Part shown: piece by piece, positions 24,031 to 35,810 of the stretch
Layout of the letters: every line of letters begins with the position of its first letter
Numbering within the stretch: position 1 is the first letter of the stretch
Source of the DNA: Rosellinia necatrix
Lineage: Eukaryota > Ascomycota > Sordariomycetes > Xylariales > Xylariaceae
Reading direction: 5' to 3'
NCBI GenBank assembly: GCA_021209875.1
Contig: JAGYVD010000006.1
Coordinates: forward strand, 372,001-436,000
DNA: 64,000 bases
Notes under the pieces: generated by a model
What the model saw: the letters and a program-made list of their open reading frames with translations, nothing else
Database searches by the model: none
What the model was told of the DNA's origin: nothing
Translations under genes and position numbers: made by a program

Positions 24031-27000
24031 TTATGACATTCCTGCACTACTCGTTGGGACATGTGCTAGATAGGAGTGAGTGCCATAGGACGGGTAGGGA
24101 AACACAAGTTATAATTATTCCCAAAGTCCGTGCTCTCCTCGTCTCGTATGCAGAATTCCTGTCAAGGAGGCTCGTCACGTCGTTTACAGTTAGGATGCTG
24201 GCATCTTATATCTCTGCTCGCTCGGCTAAGGAGTATTTATTGCCTTTTTTTTTTCTTGTTTGATCAGCCATGTATGCATGTAGGTAGGGTAGGTGTAGGT
24301 ATATGCCCAAGAGGCAACGCGACGTCGCATGGTGCCTCTTGGGGCTGCCTGCACGTTCCCCCCCTTTCCCCCCTCCCACATACCCTTGCGCCGGCATATG
24401 CTGGAATCCCTGACAGTATTCGCATATACGCGAGGGTGGCGGCGGTGGTGGTGGTAGTAGTGGTGGTGGCAGTGGCAGATTGCGGGTAGCCAAAGATCTG
24501 GACCGGATACAACGTGCTTCGTCTGCAGGGGAAATGAGCCTAACCAAGACGTTGGCGACACGAGCCCGAAGGGCGTCGACGCTTCTAGTGTCGGTTCTAC
24601 GCATGCACAAAGGTATTTTCGGGCCTGGTTAACTCGAAAGGCCAATGCTGCTAGCCGAGCGAGGAAGGCAGTTTGGCCTGGTCGCTGTTCCAGTCCCGAC
24701 TAGTAGGATCCCTCTCGGAGCTCTACTACACGTGTAGTAACTAACACTTGTATGTACTTGTACGTTAGGGAGGACTTGACATCGTATAGTCAGTTAGTGC
24801 ACGCGACCTAGGGATGTAGGTCATTTTGGCCATTCGCATCACGATGCGAAGGAAGTGCAGCACTAACCAATTAGTATACTAGTGTTGTTGTGTAGTTAGT
24901 GTTGTTGTGTAGTGTTATTGTGTAGTGTTGCTGTGTATAATAAGTAGCTCAGGCGAAGGGAAAAGGGGCTTACTGGGACACAATGCGCGCGAGATGTGAT
25001 GCAAGGTACACATCGGGAATATCCTTTGTGAGAAAAAAAAAAAATGTGACGACAGATGGTACCTGCATAGAGCTGGATCGCCGCATAGGGATACCATGTT
25101 CAATTGCTGCCGACAGTTCCGACCGGGGCATTGTACATACATAGTGTGCACTACCGGCACATCCCATCTCGCTATTCTGTCATATTCTGGGCCATGTAAT
25201 CTCTGGGCTGGAAAATGTCATCCCTCAAAAAGAATTATCCGCTCGCTCTGCATATAAAGAAACCAATTTAAGTAACAGCTCGCATTAGGCATATGACACC
25301 TTTTTGCCGCCCCGAATCGGTATTACTGCTATGTCGTAGAAGCGCCGTAATTATTCACCAGCCTTGGTCGGAGGATGGATGAAGAAGTAGCTCCTTTATA
25401 CTATGTACCGGTGGTCGAGCTAGTTCATCAGGATTGGTCTTTTTTATTTTATTTATTATTATTATTATTATGAATGAGACAATTCTGCTTTGTGCTCCGT
25501 CGACACGTGGTGGGTGTGAGACATGTGCCTGGGGGATGGACGACGAAGGCTAACTGTTTTGACGACTTGACTTGCATAGTTGGTATAGTTGGTGCATACT
25601 TGGGTACAAGTAAACCGTATTAGGCTACTCTATTTATCGAGACTATGCGTTTTTTGACCTAACGGGAACGAAGTAGCTACCCCTGCTAGCATGATGTGAA
25701 ATTGGTGATCATTATCTTATAAAGCCATAGCCTTGGCTTGGAGACCAAGACTGGCCCAGGCCAAGACCCCAGCACGGACTAGCCACTGGTCTACCGGGAG
25801 GTGCTGGGATACGTTCCGGAACCACAGAGCTTAATCACACTTTGGGAGGAGGTGGTCCTCATGGCAGCGCCGTTTTGGGACGCCGTTTCATTGTCAAGAC
25901 CCTCACGCGACCGCAAATCCTATGGTGCCATACTATAGCTCATAGCTCATAGGCCGACTGCTGTCGACATTATCTGTTCGTTCTAGACATGACAAAGCCG
26001 CGTTGCCCCATACGGTATGTGTAGACGGCCAAATCCAAACGTGGTTCGTCTCCAGATGCCCCCGCCACCTGCCCACGAAAGATGAGAGAGACGAGAAAGA
26101 TGAACGGTCCTATGTACACATCGTATGAGCTGAAGCCGTAGCAACCTGTCATCGTAGTTTTCTGAGTGACTGGGCGTTCTTGTTGTGTTCCTGGACGCGA
26201 CGCGACTTGGGCTGATTGGTCATTCTAGAGGTAGTGTATTCCACCTCTCGCTGTCTATTATCGTCTATTATTCCCCCCCCCCCTGAATTTTGTGCAGTTT
26301 CTTTTTCACAACAGGGCAGGGTGCAAAAGAGATAGCGGCAGCTATGCCTGTATTCTTTACCGCTCCCTACTTCCTGCCTTGTGAGGCGGACGAACAGAGG
26401 CCTAGAAGTTTCTCAGACATGAGTTTCTTCGTGGGAGGGCCATACTACTATGTATACACTACCAAATACAGGTTGACTATGGGCTTGATGCGCTAGTAAC
26501 TTAGACGCAGCTTGTGCTAGTGCTACTACCTGCCTTTGACTACCAAGATGAGTTCAAATTTAGTTAATCTGTACCAAGGCCGCACAGTGGTGACGGACTC
26601 ACCATCCTTCTCATATCTCCGTGCTACCGCAGCCAGCACGGACCCCATTGGGTGCCGAGCAATACCGAGGACGGCCTACTCTCTTTGTGCAAAAGGTCGG
26701 TTCTATCGGGTAGATAGATAGAGCAGGGGCAAATCGGCTTGCGAGTTTTGATGGGTCGACTATTGGACCGCCTGGGTACAAGTGGTTAGCCGTTGGTGTC
26801 TGCAGAGATACCTGGTGAACGACTTGTAACTAGCCCTCTCGTCTGTTAGTTGGCATACCGCCAATTTAACCCCAGCCCCTTGTCCGTTGTGATGGCGGCA
26901 TAGATAGGAGACAGAGGCATTCAAATAGCCCGACGCCCCGTCGTTAGGGAACACATTCTCCTCTCCCACCATTGCGCTTTCTTACGCTAGTCACTCGTTA

Positions 27001-27106
27001 CCGTGCTCTTCAGCATACCACGTTCATTTTCCTATTCGGATTAAGTGATCTATTCACTTTTCCAGTCCATTCTTTTAGTAGTTCTGAGTTTCGATTATCT
27101 TTAGCT

Positions 27107-29562
27107 ATGCGCTTTTCTAACCAGGGCGCCGTGGCCATGGCCATGGCTGCCTCCGTTGTGACGGCTACACCCCACGGGGGTCTCCTTGGTCTTGGTTACC
27201 CTAACGGGGGCCATGATCTTGGTAAGCCGATCCACGCTGATATCGACCTATACGCCGATCTTAGCGGCAAGGTGCTTATTGCTGGTCTGCTGGCGGATAT
27301 TGTTGTCGACCCCATCGCCGAAGTCAAGGCTGGCGCCAAGGTCGAGGTTGTTTGCCACGACTGCCACATCAAGGGTGAGATCGATGCTTCCATCTCTCTG
27401 ACCAAGGTGGTCCCTGCGTTGAGCCTATCCTTGAAGGATGTTGAGGTCCTCCTTGACCTCGACGTTTACATTGGCGCGGCTGCCACGATTGCTGTCAACC
27501 TGGTCGCCCCCGCCAAGGTCTCCCCTCCCGCTTCCCGGCGTGAACGTTGAGGCTCTCGTTTACCTCGACCTTATCCTCGGTGTCCACACCGAGCTGGATC
27601 TCTCTCTGCTGGTGTCTACGTTAGCCTGCCCGAGGCGTCTCTCGAGACCGATATCCTCAACGGCGATATCCTCGATGTTGATTTCTCCGGAATTGTTGTC
27701 AAGGTTCTTCCCATCAAGGTCCGCATTGGCTGCACCGAGCTCCTTGCCGATCTCCGCCTTCGTGTTGATCTTGGTGTTGCCGCCGCTGTTGATGTCGATG
27801 AGATCCTTCCTCTCGGCCAGTTGCTGCCTGGTCTTGACATTCCTGCTATCGGTGCCGGCCTCGAGCTTGCCGTCTACGTCAACCTCCTGGAGTACATCGG
27901 CCTGTTCTGCAACGCCCCTGAGTGCCCGCTTGTCAAGGAGGTAAGATACTAACGTTGACCCTGACAAATTCGTTTCTGTTGATACTAACATCTGATCTTC
28001 AGTCTTACGGTCTTAACATCGGTGCCGCCGTTGAACTCGGTGTTGCCGTCGAGGACCTTCTGAACATCCACCTTGCTCCCACCGTCGCCACTGCTCTTCT
28101 CACCATTCCTACCAACACGATCTGCATCCCTTCTTACACCCAGTCGATCCCCCCTTATACCGGCGTCCCTACCCCCACCGGCTCTTACAGCAGCCCGGCC
28201 GGCGGTGAGCCCACTGGCACTTCTTACAGCCGCCCCGGTTCCGGCGAGCCGACCTCGTCCGGCCCTGCTTCTAGCGGCAGCGCTACCGGCACTCCTACTG
28301 ATGGCTCCAGCGTCCCCGTCTCCACCCCTACCTCTAGCGGCGCCGTTACTACTCCTGCCCCCGGCGGTGACGATGGATACGTGACCTCAACCATCACCAA
28401 CACTGCCACCTACACCGTCACTGCCTGCGCTGTCAACGTCCCCAACTGCCCGGCCGGATACCAGACCAGCGCTACCATCACCCATACCAGCTCGTACACC
28501 ACTGTCTGCCCCTCTGGCGAGACTGCCTCGATCACCGCTGCTCCCACCCCGTCCGCCACCGGTGGCCACGGTATCGACACCATCACCGAGCACGTCACCA
28601 CCATGTCTTCGTGCGACAGCACCACTACTTTCGTGCCCCCCACTTCCATCTCTAGCATTCCCTATCCTTCAGATGTCCCCAGCCACATCCCTAGCTCTTA
28701 TCCCGTTGAGTCTTCTGCTCCTCCTAGCCCCGTCGGCGGCTCTTCCACCTACCCCGGTGCTTCGTCCACTGCTTCGTACCCTGCCGGCCACTCCTCCGTG
28801 AGCTACCCTGCCGGTGGTGCTTCTGAGACCTATCCTGCCGGCGGTGCTTCTACCACCTACCCTGCCGGTGGTGCCTCGACTACTTACCCCGCTGGTGGCG
28901 CCTCGACTACTTACCCCGTTGGTGGCGCTTCCGAGACTTACCCTGCCGGTGGCTCTTCTGAGACCTACCCTGCTGGTGGTGCCTCTGAGACCTATCCTGC
29001 CGGCGGCGCTTCCGAGACTTACCCCGCCGGCGGTGCTTCTGAGACCTACCCTGCTGGCGGCGCCTCTGAGACCTACCCCGCTGGTGGTGCTTCCCAGACC
29101 TACCCCGCTGGTGGTGCTTCCCAGACCTACCCCGCTGGCGGTGCTTCCACCTATCCTGCCGGTGGTGCCTCAACCTACCCCGCCGGTGGTGCTTCCACTT
29201 ACCCCGCCGGCGGTGCCTCGTCGACCTACCCTGCCGGTGGCGCTTCTACCTACCCTGCTGGTGGTGCTTCTACCTACCCCGCCGGTGGCTACCCCTCCAG
29301 CTACCCTGCCGGTGGTTCCAGCTACCCGGTGCCCACCCCTTCGCCTTCCAGCCCGTCCTACCCCGGCGGCTCTACCCCCGGTGGTTCGTACCCCGGAGGC
29401 TCGTACCCCGGCGGTAACAACAGCACGGCTACCTACGAGACCACTCCCACCGCGAGCGGTCCCGCCGGCTATCCCACCGGCCCGGTGATCGCCGGTGCCG
29501 GTAAGGTCGGTAGCAGCGTCGCTGCTATCGTTGCCCTGGTTGGCGCCGTGATGGTGTTGTAG
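27107..29562 (+). CDS. Secreted GPI-anchored cell-wall-type protein with YPAGGAS repeats; two indels
   Basis: A signal peptide (MRFSNQGAVAMAMAASVVTA) is followed by a beta-rich N-terminal domain with VVCHDCHIKG and two further Cys motifs (IGCTE, LFCNAPECP), a Ser/Thr/Pro linker, about 21 YPAGGAS repeats and a hydrophobic GPI-signal tail (AAIVALVGAVMVL). Exon 1 is 27107-27940, the intron 27941-28002 (62 bp, branch ctaac), exon 2 28003-29562. As written, exon 1 hits TGA at 27548-27550. Removing one C from the run at 27522-27525 and one CT from the CT run at 27600-27607 restores a continuous protein of about 796 residues; the two changes sum to one codon. They may be real mutations or sequence errors in low-complexity runs. 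Function inferred: wall structure or surface adhesion. Confidence 0.8.
28774..29330 (+). repeat. Coding minisatellite (27-bp then 24-bp units)
   Basis: About 21 tandem units encode YPAGGASET-type nonapeptides in the first two thirds, then YPAGGAST octapeptides. Synonymous third-base differences separate the units, so the array is not a very recent expansion. Confidence 0.9.
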
Positions 29563-31067
29563 AGTGCGAAAAGCAATATTGGTTTGCGGATGTTGTAGCG
29601 AAGAAGTTAACTAGTCGTCTCTTCATTTACTTGATGAAGCTAGTCTAATGTAATGTGTGGTCAGCATTTATAGAGGCGTTCTCATACCATAGGTTTCGTT
29701 TACATAATGCTCATGACAATGTGTAATATTCCTCGTCTTTTTGTCATGCTTTGTGATAAATCCAATCTAGTAGTCGTCCCTTCCGCAACCATGTAAACTA
29801 ATCATTACTGAAAAAAAAAACCATTCTTAGTTCTTGCCACCCCTGAGACATCTGTTGTTCAGTCGGTGTCAACTGTTTGCCTGCTCTTGCCCTTTTCGCT
29901 GTCGTTCACGGATTACTATTCGCCTAATCTCTTAGCTGCATGTAACGATGGAAAGGTATTGGTTAATCCCTAAATTGCGCACGTGGCCATGATGTCTCCC
30001 AAATTTCAGGCAAAATTAGTTTGACAACACCCTTTATGCATCATAATATATATCATGCCGTTTCTCGACCTTTTCAATCTAACAACGTATCACCTCTATT
30101 TTTGGCCCGAGGCTGAACTTACTTTCAACGTCACCTTTGATGTCTCATTTGTGATCGTAGCCACAAACGTTGGCGACCACGAGGGTGATGCAGTGTTTTA
30201 TGCAAGCCTCGCCTGCCCTTGTTAACTAAGTAGTGTAGGCAGTCTTAACGAATGTGCATTAGCTTGTGTTACTAGGCAAAATTCGGCTAGCGCCTGACGC
30301 CACCTTTCTCTTGTTGAACTCGGCAGTTCGGGCAAGCATACCACCAGTCTTTCGGATATCTCTTTCTTCGCCGCGACTGACATAGACCAACACGCTAAAC
30401 TTCTCACTTGCCGTCTCCAATCTTTCTTTCCGAGAACGGGGATGCACTGGTCACTACGTTTATAGGTCCCGACCTGTTAACCTCCATCCATTTTAAATAA
30501 CAAACATCACCCTAGATGCGGAAGGGCCGCGCTGTCTCCCACCGTCTTATTCGTCACTACAATATTTTCCCATATTTAACACTAACCACGGAGTCTAGAG
30601 TCACCTTGATAACTCCCAAACCTACTGCCTGCGAGCTATTTCAACTCTTGAAGCTCCGGTTTCTCTGCGAAGATGGCTCCAAGGAACCCCTGCCCTAGCT
30701 GCAGACGCTATGGCTACGGCTGATGGGACGTTTCCTGCGTTGATAGAGGATGGAGGAGCGTTGCTCCGCCCTGCGCCGTTTTCCCCGCACCGCTTGAGAT
30801 AGGATGAGTGACCTTGTTTATCGCTTATTCTGCGTGGCATATTTGTCTCGCTCCTAGCTGTCTTGTTGCAATAGCTTCTGTAGCCATCGCCGTGGCCTGT
30901 ACCCGAATAGCTCCCCCGAACACGTCTCTGTACCCTTGAGAATCATCTTGGCAGATCGTAGACGTCCGGACGCAATACATAGTCTTCTTGATCAGCGCCT
31001 TAAGTTTCGAAAAGAAACTAACAAGACTCATCAATCTTCAGACAGGTTACTCATCACCGCCTTGAAG
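29563..31067. other. Intergenic
   Basis: 3' region of the cell-wall-type gene and leader of the MetE-like gene. No gene supported. The MetE-like frame is open upstream to 30936, but its first ATG is 31068. Confidence 0.45.
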
Positions 31068-32273
31068 ATGGCCCCATTCCGAGCCGAGCAGATGGGCTCC
31101 CTCCTACGCCCCGCGGACCTCCTCGAGATTCGTGCCGCCGTCCGCGACAAGGGCATTACGCCCGAGGAAGCCGGGCTACTGGCAGCGGAGAAACGCGCCG
31201 TGGCAGACGTGGTGAAGCTACAGCGGGACCTGGGCTTCAGGGCGATCACATCGGGAGAGTTCACGCGCACGCGGTTCTGGGGTTTGATGTGGGACGAGTT
31301 CGAAGGGACGGTGCAGCTGCAGGATGCCGAGGCGAGCATGTTCCGGCTCTACCACCCGGACGTGGTCTCCCTCCTCGAGACGGACCGCCACGTGATGCCC
31401 GGCGAGTCCGTCATCGCGGGGAGCAAGCTATCCCACGACGCGAGCAAGTCGGCTTCGAACCTCCACGAGCTGCGCCTCGTGCAGGCCACCGTGCCGGAGA
31501 GCGAGTGGGGTGACATCAAGCTGACGATGATCACGCCTGCTTGGTTCCACATGCGATACGCGCAGGGCCGAGCCTACACAGCGGAAGCCTACAGCAGCGA
31601 CGCTGAGTACTTCGCGGACGTAGCTGCAGCGTACCGCGCCGAGCTCGCGCTGCTGTACGGCGCGGGGCTGCGCAACGTGCAGTTCGACGATCCGGGGATG
31701 GCGTACTTCTGCTCGGAGCGGTTCCGGGCCGGGTGGGAGGGGGACGCAGCCAACGCGGGCACGGCGGAGCAGCTCCTGGACGCGTACATCGAGCTGTACA
31801 ACGCGTGCGTGCGCGGGGCGCCCGACGACATGCACTTTGGCATCCACCTGTGCCGCGGCAACTTCATCGGCGGGCGGCACTTCGCCGAGGGCGCGTACGA
31901 CGTCATCGCGCGGAAGCTCTTCCGCGACCTGCGCGTGCACACGTTCTACCTCGAGTACGACACGGAGCGCGCCGGCGGCTTCGAGCCGCTGCGCTTTCTG
32001 CCCGCCGGGAAGAACGTCGTGCTCGGCGTCGTCAGCACCAAGCTGCGCGAGCTCGAGGACAAGGACGAGATGAGGCGCCGCGTCCACAGGGCGGCCGAGT
32101 TCGTCGCCGAAGGCCGCGGCGAGTCCGTGGACGAGGCGCTCAAGAGCATCTGCGTCTCGCCCCAGTGCGGCTTCTCCACCCACGAGACCGGTTACCCGCT
32201 CTCGCTCGAGGACGAGAGGGCGAAGCTCGCCCTGGTCAGGCAGATCGCCGATGAGATCTGGGGTGAGCCCTAA
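31068..32273 (+). CDS. MetE C-terminal-like cobalamin-independent methionine synthase family protein
   Basis: A 401-residue single-exon protein of the UROD/MetE-like superfamily, about the size of one MetE catalytic barrel and lacking the N-terminal half of true methionine synthase. It opens with a conserved-type segment (RAEQMGSLLRPADLLEIRAA, then DLGFRAITSGEFTR). Zinc-site ligands fit the MetE pattern: His260 and Cys262 in GIHLCRGN, Glu296 in YLEYD and Cys367 in SPQCGF. Expected chemistry is methyl transfer to a thiol; the methyl donor is not predictable, since such short homologues (YxjG/YxjH type) use varied donors. Codon use is strongly G/C-ending. It is cytosolic, as there is no signal or membrane segment. 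ATG 31068 begins the conserved part. Confidence 0.9.
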   Translation: MAPFRAEQMGSLLRPADLLEIRAAVRDKGITPEEAGLLAAEKRAVADVVKLQRDLGFRAITSGEFTRTRFWGLMWDEFEGTVQLQDAEASMFRLYHPDVVSLLETDRHVMPGESVIAGSKLSHDASKSASNLHELRLVQATVPESEWGDIKLTMITPAWFHMRYAQGRAYTAEAYSSDAEYFADVAAAYRAELALLYGAGLRNVQFDDPGMAYFCSERFRAGWEGDAANAGTAEQLLDAYIELYNACVRGAPDDMHFGIHLCRGNFIGGRHFAEGAYDVIARKLFRDLRVHTFYLEYDTERAGGFEPLRFLPAGKNVVLGVVSTKLRELEDKDEMRRRVHRAAEFVAEGRGESVDEALKSICVSPQCGFSTHETGYPLSLEDERAKLALVRQIADEIWGEP

Positions 32274-34409
32274 GGCAAATAACGGGAGTGGGGGGAGCGC
32301 GCGTTCACGCGACGGCGGGGTAAAGATGAGAACGGAAGAGACATAGACATCGGTTGATGCGGGGGGTTCAACATGCTAAAGGGGTTCGCCCGGCAGAAAT
32401 ATAGGGGTATATGGGTAGAATATGAATCAACTTCAAAGGATATGGCTATATACGGTTTGGGATGATATAAAAAGGGTGTTTATCATCATCATTATCATCA
32501 TCATTATTATTATTATTACCTCTTCCTCTGCTGGCGTCTGGATGGTTTAGGTGGAAGCTATGGTGGTGGCTGAATCAATAACTGATCTGTCATTTTTCGG
32601 GGCGCAAGCGTGGATCGATCATCCATGTAACCAAGTCACTTGTTTTTCAGGGGCGGCCAGTCTCGTGGCTCCTATGGGTATGCATATTGTGTCTCGTGCA
32701 CTAGTGTAGTGTATATCACAGTCAATAGCTGCAGCTTGTACCCAACCGTTGCCGTTTCGGCAACTATCTAAGCGATGCCGACGGCTTCTTGCCCTCGCGC
32801 ATACTCTATTTCTATATCTAGGTTGGGTAACTATCTGGATATTGGCATTGGTGCTGCACATTGGGTTCGGCGGTACAGTACAAGCACACACACATGCGCC
32901 TAGGCGTCATAGCACAGATGTCCCCCTCAGCACTACCTTCTCTACGGCGGACGGTCCCTTCTGTCGTTGTGAATGTTGTGACCAGATGTTAAAGTCGTTG
33001 TTGTGAGCTAGAGAGAGCGAGGGCGAGAGCGAGGGCGAGGGTTGGGGCTGATGCAAGAGTGCTTTTTTTATGTGAAGAGTAAAGGTGAGTTGGATATAAG
33101 CATGGTTTGCCGATGTGAGGCCGTGGCGTGCCGGTTGGTTACATCCTTTCCCTTGAATTCTGTCTGTCCGCATGTGTTTGTTCCATATTGCACAGTATAC
33201 TACTTACATGCTCAGCGCGCGTGCACTAATGCAACGAGAGATCGACGAGGAGGAACCGTCCGAAAAAGGGGGAGCCAAGCCAACTGTAGTTTGGCGCCGG
33301 ATGCGTAATCCCACCCGCCTCGCCAAGGGTAGCGGAGCTGGACAAAACGATCTGCATCAACTAAAAGTTACTTTCCAGGCACCCAAGTCTAGGTCTGTAT
33401 ATACTCCCTCATACCATCTTGGCGACATGGATGATAACTATCGAATGAATACACCCGTAGTAGTTCTCGCCTTTTTCTTCTTTTCATGTTCTAGTGTTCT
33501 GGCGTAAGCGCTAAATTGAAAGTGGAGTGTAGAGATTATATCGCGGGTACAAATATACTGTTTAATTCCATGAGGACGTTCCTGCTACTTATTTCGGTTG
33601 CACAACTGCCTGATGTATCCAGTCGGATCGGGGCCTGAGCCTGAACCTGAGCCTGTGCATGTAGATGGTGGATTCTACAAGTGTGTTTTTAATGTACCTA
33701 GGTATGTGCTTAAGCATGTATGTATGTGTAAGTAGGTAGGTGTCTACCTATTATTGGTACCTATGCATCTATATTCCAGTCTGTAGACAGACAACCCGCT
33801 GTTGTTCCACTAGTGTCCGAGGGTCGTAGGTAGGGCGTATTCAACATCCTAACCCTTGCTCGAAAAGAGAATAGATGCTGCTAAGGAACAGTCTCATCCG
33901 TGGTCGAGAAAGAGGGCGGTTAGCCCGTTAAGCATACGGCACCAACGAACAATGGTCGTCTTTGACTAGTAAACGGCAGGGCCATCATTTCCTGCCTATG
34001 GTAGGAACTGTTGGTTATTGGCTAGCGTCGGTTCTCGCCAGCATAGGGGGAGCTAATGACCTGCTAGTTGCAACTCCCTGCCTGGCAACTCAACGTAGAC
34101 TTTGCCATGTTGCCTCTCCATACGAAGTACCAAAGGCAGGTATAGACGAGGATGAACAGCGTTAGTTATTGAGGCTTCAAGATTCCCCTTTATTCACTTT
34201 CTCCACTAAGTTATAATATCACTTGAAGTAGTGTAAGTAACCTGGATACACTAATTATACCCACTTATGATTTTCATTAGAATGTCGAATATCAGGTTCA
34301 GCTTGGCGGGCACAAACAAATACATAACATACCTAGTTATATACACAACAACCTAGCTACACTAGTGTATGCAGTATGTAAATCGATATATTGGGTACAT
34401 AAATCTGCA
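32274..34409. other. Intergenic between convergent genes
   Basis: Shared 3' side of the MetE-like and MmgE/PrpD genes. It holds a (CAT/ATT)n run near 32484-32520, a GAGGGC-rich run near 33008-33042 and TAGGTAGG motifs near 33715-33760. No supported gene. Confidence 0.5.
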
Positions 34410-35810
34410 CTATAGCAATTTCATCAGGTCCACCGTATTTCTCCCCTCCAGCCCCCCAATGGTGTCCAGGATGGCCCTCGCGGTCCCCTCATCGTACGCG
34501 GGCGCCACCGTCTTCAGGAACTTGCCGTGGACGCGCTCCCGCGAGAGCGGGTGCTGCGCCTCGCCGAGCGGGAAGACCTGGCCGGCCTCGGTCGTCGTCC
34601 CGTCCGCCCACGCGAACGTGACGCGCGCCTCGAGGTCGGCGACGTCGTCCCGGACCACGACCTCGACCCTCTCGCACAGCGCCGCCACCTCGGCGCTCTC
34701 CATGCAGCCCCCGTCGTACATGGCCCAGCCGACGTCCATGCCGTGCAGCCACGCGACGGCGACCTGGTAGTACATGGAGAACTGCGCGTCCACGATGGTC
34801 CGGGGGTGGACCTTGTTCGCGTCCGCGGGGCCGACGACGGGGTAGCAGCCGGGCGAGAGCGCGACCGTGATGCGCTCGACAGCCTTCTTCTTCTCGCCCG
34901 CGGCGTTATTGTCGTTCGCGACGCCGCCCACGACCTCGATGGCCGAGTGCGTCATCCGGCACGCGGGGAAGGGCTTGATGGCGGTCTCGCCGAAGATCCA
35001 CTCGGCGCCGAGCCCGTCCGTCAGGCCGGCGGCGGTCGGGGTCGCCGAGAAGGAGCGCAGGGCGCCGTACCGGCCCTCGATCGGCCGCGTGGCGCCGACG
35101 ACCCCGGCCTCCGCCAGCGCGACGGCGACGAAGGCGTCGTGCACCGCGAAGCCCGGGTGCAGCCGCTTGTTCCACGACCCGTTGTCGAGGAACTGCATCG
35201 AGCCCGCCGCCCTGGACCCGGCCAGCCCGAACGCGTCCCTCACCCGGCCCAGGGGCAGGCCCTTGACCTTGGCGATGGCCGCCACGGCGCCGAAGACGCC
35301 CGCCGTCGCCGTGTTGTGGAACCCCCGCGCGTACCCGCCGTAGTTGAACCCGCGCCCGATGCGGCAGGTGACCTCGTAGCCCACGGCGATGCCGAGCAGC
35401 AGCGTCCGGCCGTCGCTGCCCAGCAGCTCGGCCTGGGCCAGGGCCGCCGGGATGGCGGTCGCGCCGGGATGCAGGATGGACGACGCGTGCGTGTCGTCGA
35501 AGTCGAAGGAGTGCGCCAGCGCGGCGTTCAGGAGGCCGGCGTACTGCGGCGAGAAGGCGCTCCCCTTCGTGAACACGGTCGATCGCCCGGACCTCCCGCC
35601 CAGCGCGACGACGGCCTGTAGAAACGGCTCGGTGGAGTCGGAGATGGCGCCGGCGCCGGCCGCGATGCCGATGCAGTCCACCAGGAGGTCCTTGAGCTTC
35701 TCTACCAGCTCCTCGCCCAATTGGTCGTAGCTGGCCGAGACGATGAACTTGCACAGCTCCTCGGTGACGCCATCTGTTCTCTCGAGCGATGGCGGGCTAG
35801 ACATTGTCAT
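34410..35810 (-). CDS. MmgE/PrpD family protein (2-methylcitrate dehydratase / cis-aconitate decarboxylase type)
   Basis: A 466-residue single-exon protein with the full MmgE/PrpD fold. The first domain carries HSFDFDDTHASSILHPG (about residues 98-114), matching the family DDTH and HPG signatures, and IGRGFNYGGYARGFHNTATA. The second domain carries KPFPACRMTHSAIE. Members dehydrate 2-methylcitrate (propionate breakdown) or decarboxylate cis-aconitate to itaconate; sequence alone does not tell which, and many fungal members sit in catabolic or metabolite clusters. I see no mitochondrial targeting peptide. ATG codons at 35810 and 35804 are both possible. Its promoter faces that of the sugar transporter. 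Codon use is very G/C-rich. Confidence 0.92.
   Translation of the reverse strand: MTMSSPPSLERTDGVTEELCKFIVSASYDQLGEELVEKLKDLLVDCIGIAAGAGAISDSTEPFLQAVVALGGRSGRSTVFTKGSAFSPQYAGLLNAALAHSFDFDDTHASSILHPGATAIPAALAQAELLGSDGRTLLLGIAVGYEVTCRIGRGFNYGGYARGFHNTATAGVFGAVAAIAKVKGLPLGRVRDAFGLAGSRAAGSMQFLDNGSWNKRLHPGFAVHDAFVAVALAEAGVVGATRPIEGRYGALRSFSATPTAAGLTDGLGAEWIFGETAIKPFPACRMTHSAIEVVGGVANDNNAAGEKKKAVERITVALSPGCYPVVGPADANKVHPRTIVDAQFSMYYQVAVAWLHGMDVGWAMYDGGCMESAEVAALCERVEVVVRDDVADLEARVTFAWADGTTTEAGQVFPLGEAQHPLSRERVHGKFLKTVAPAYDEGTARAILDTIGGLEGRNTVDLMKLL

Larger units (their letters stand above)
23497..27106. other. Intergenic, 3.6 kb, microsatellite-rich
   Basis: No supported gene. Contains (CA)n, (TTTTA)n, a GGT/GGC-rich run near 24435-24470, a GTGTTGTTGTGTAGT-like repeat near 24885-24935 and (ATT)n near 25450. 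Overlapping 80-140-codon frames at 24206-24645 arise from the GGT-rich tract. Confidence 0.5.

Noticed and set aside
28814..29488. Leu/Pro-rich plus frame and Arg/His/Gln-rich minus frame
   Set aside because: Shadow translations of the YPAGGAS minisatellite.
31428..32183. 251-codon minus-strand frame
   Set aside because: Antisense shadow of the MetE-like gene.
34527..35621. 364-codon plus-strand frame
   Set aside because: Antisense shadow of the MmgE/PrpD gene caused by high G/C codons; the minus frame has clear family motifs.
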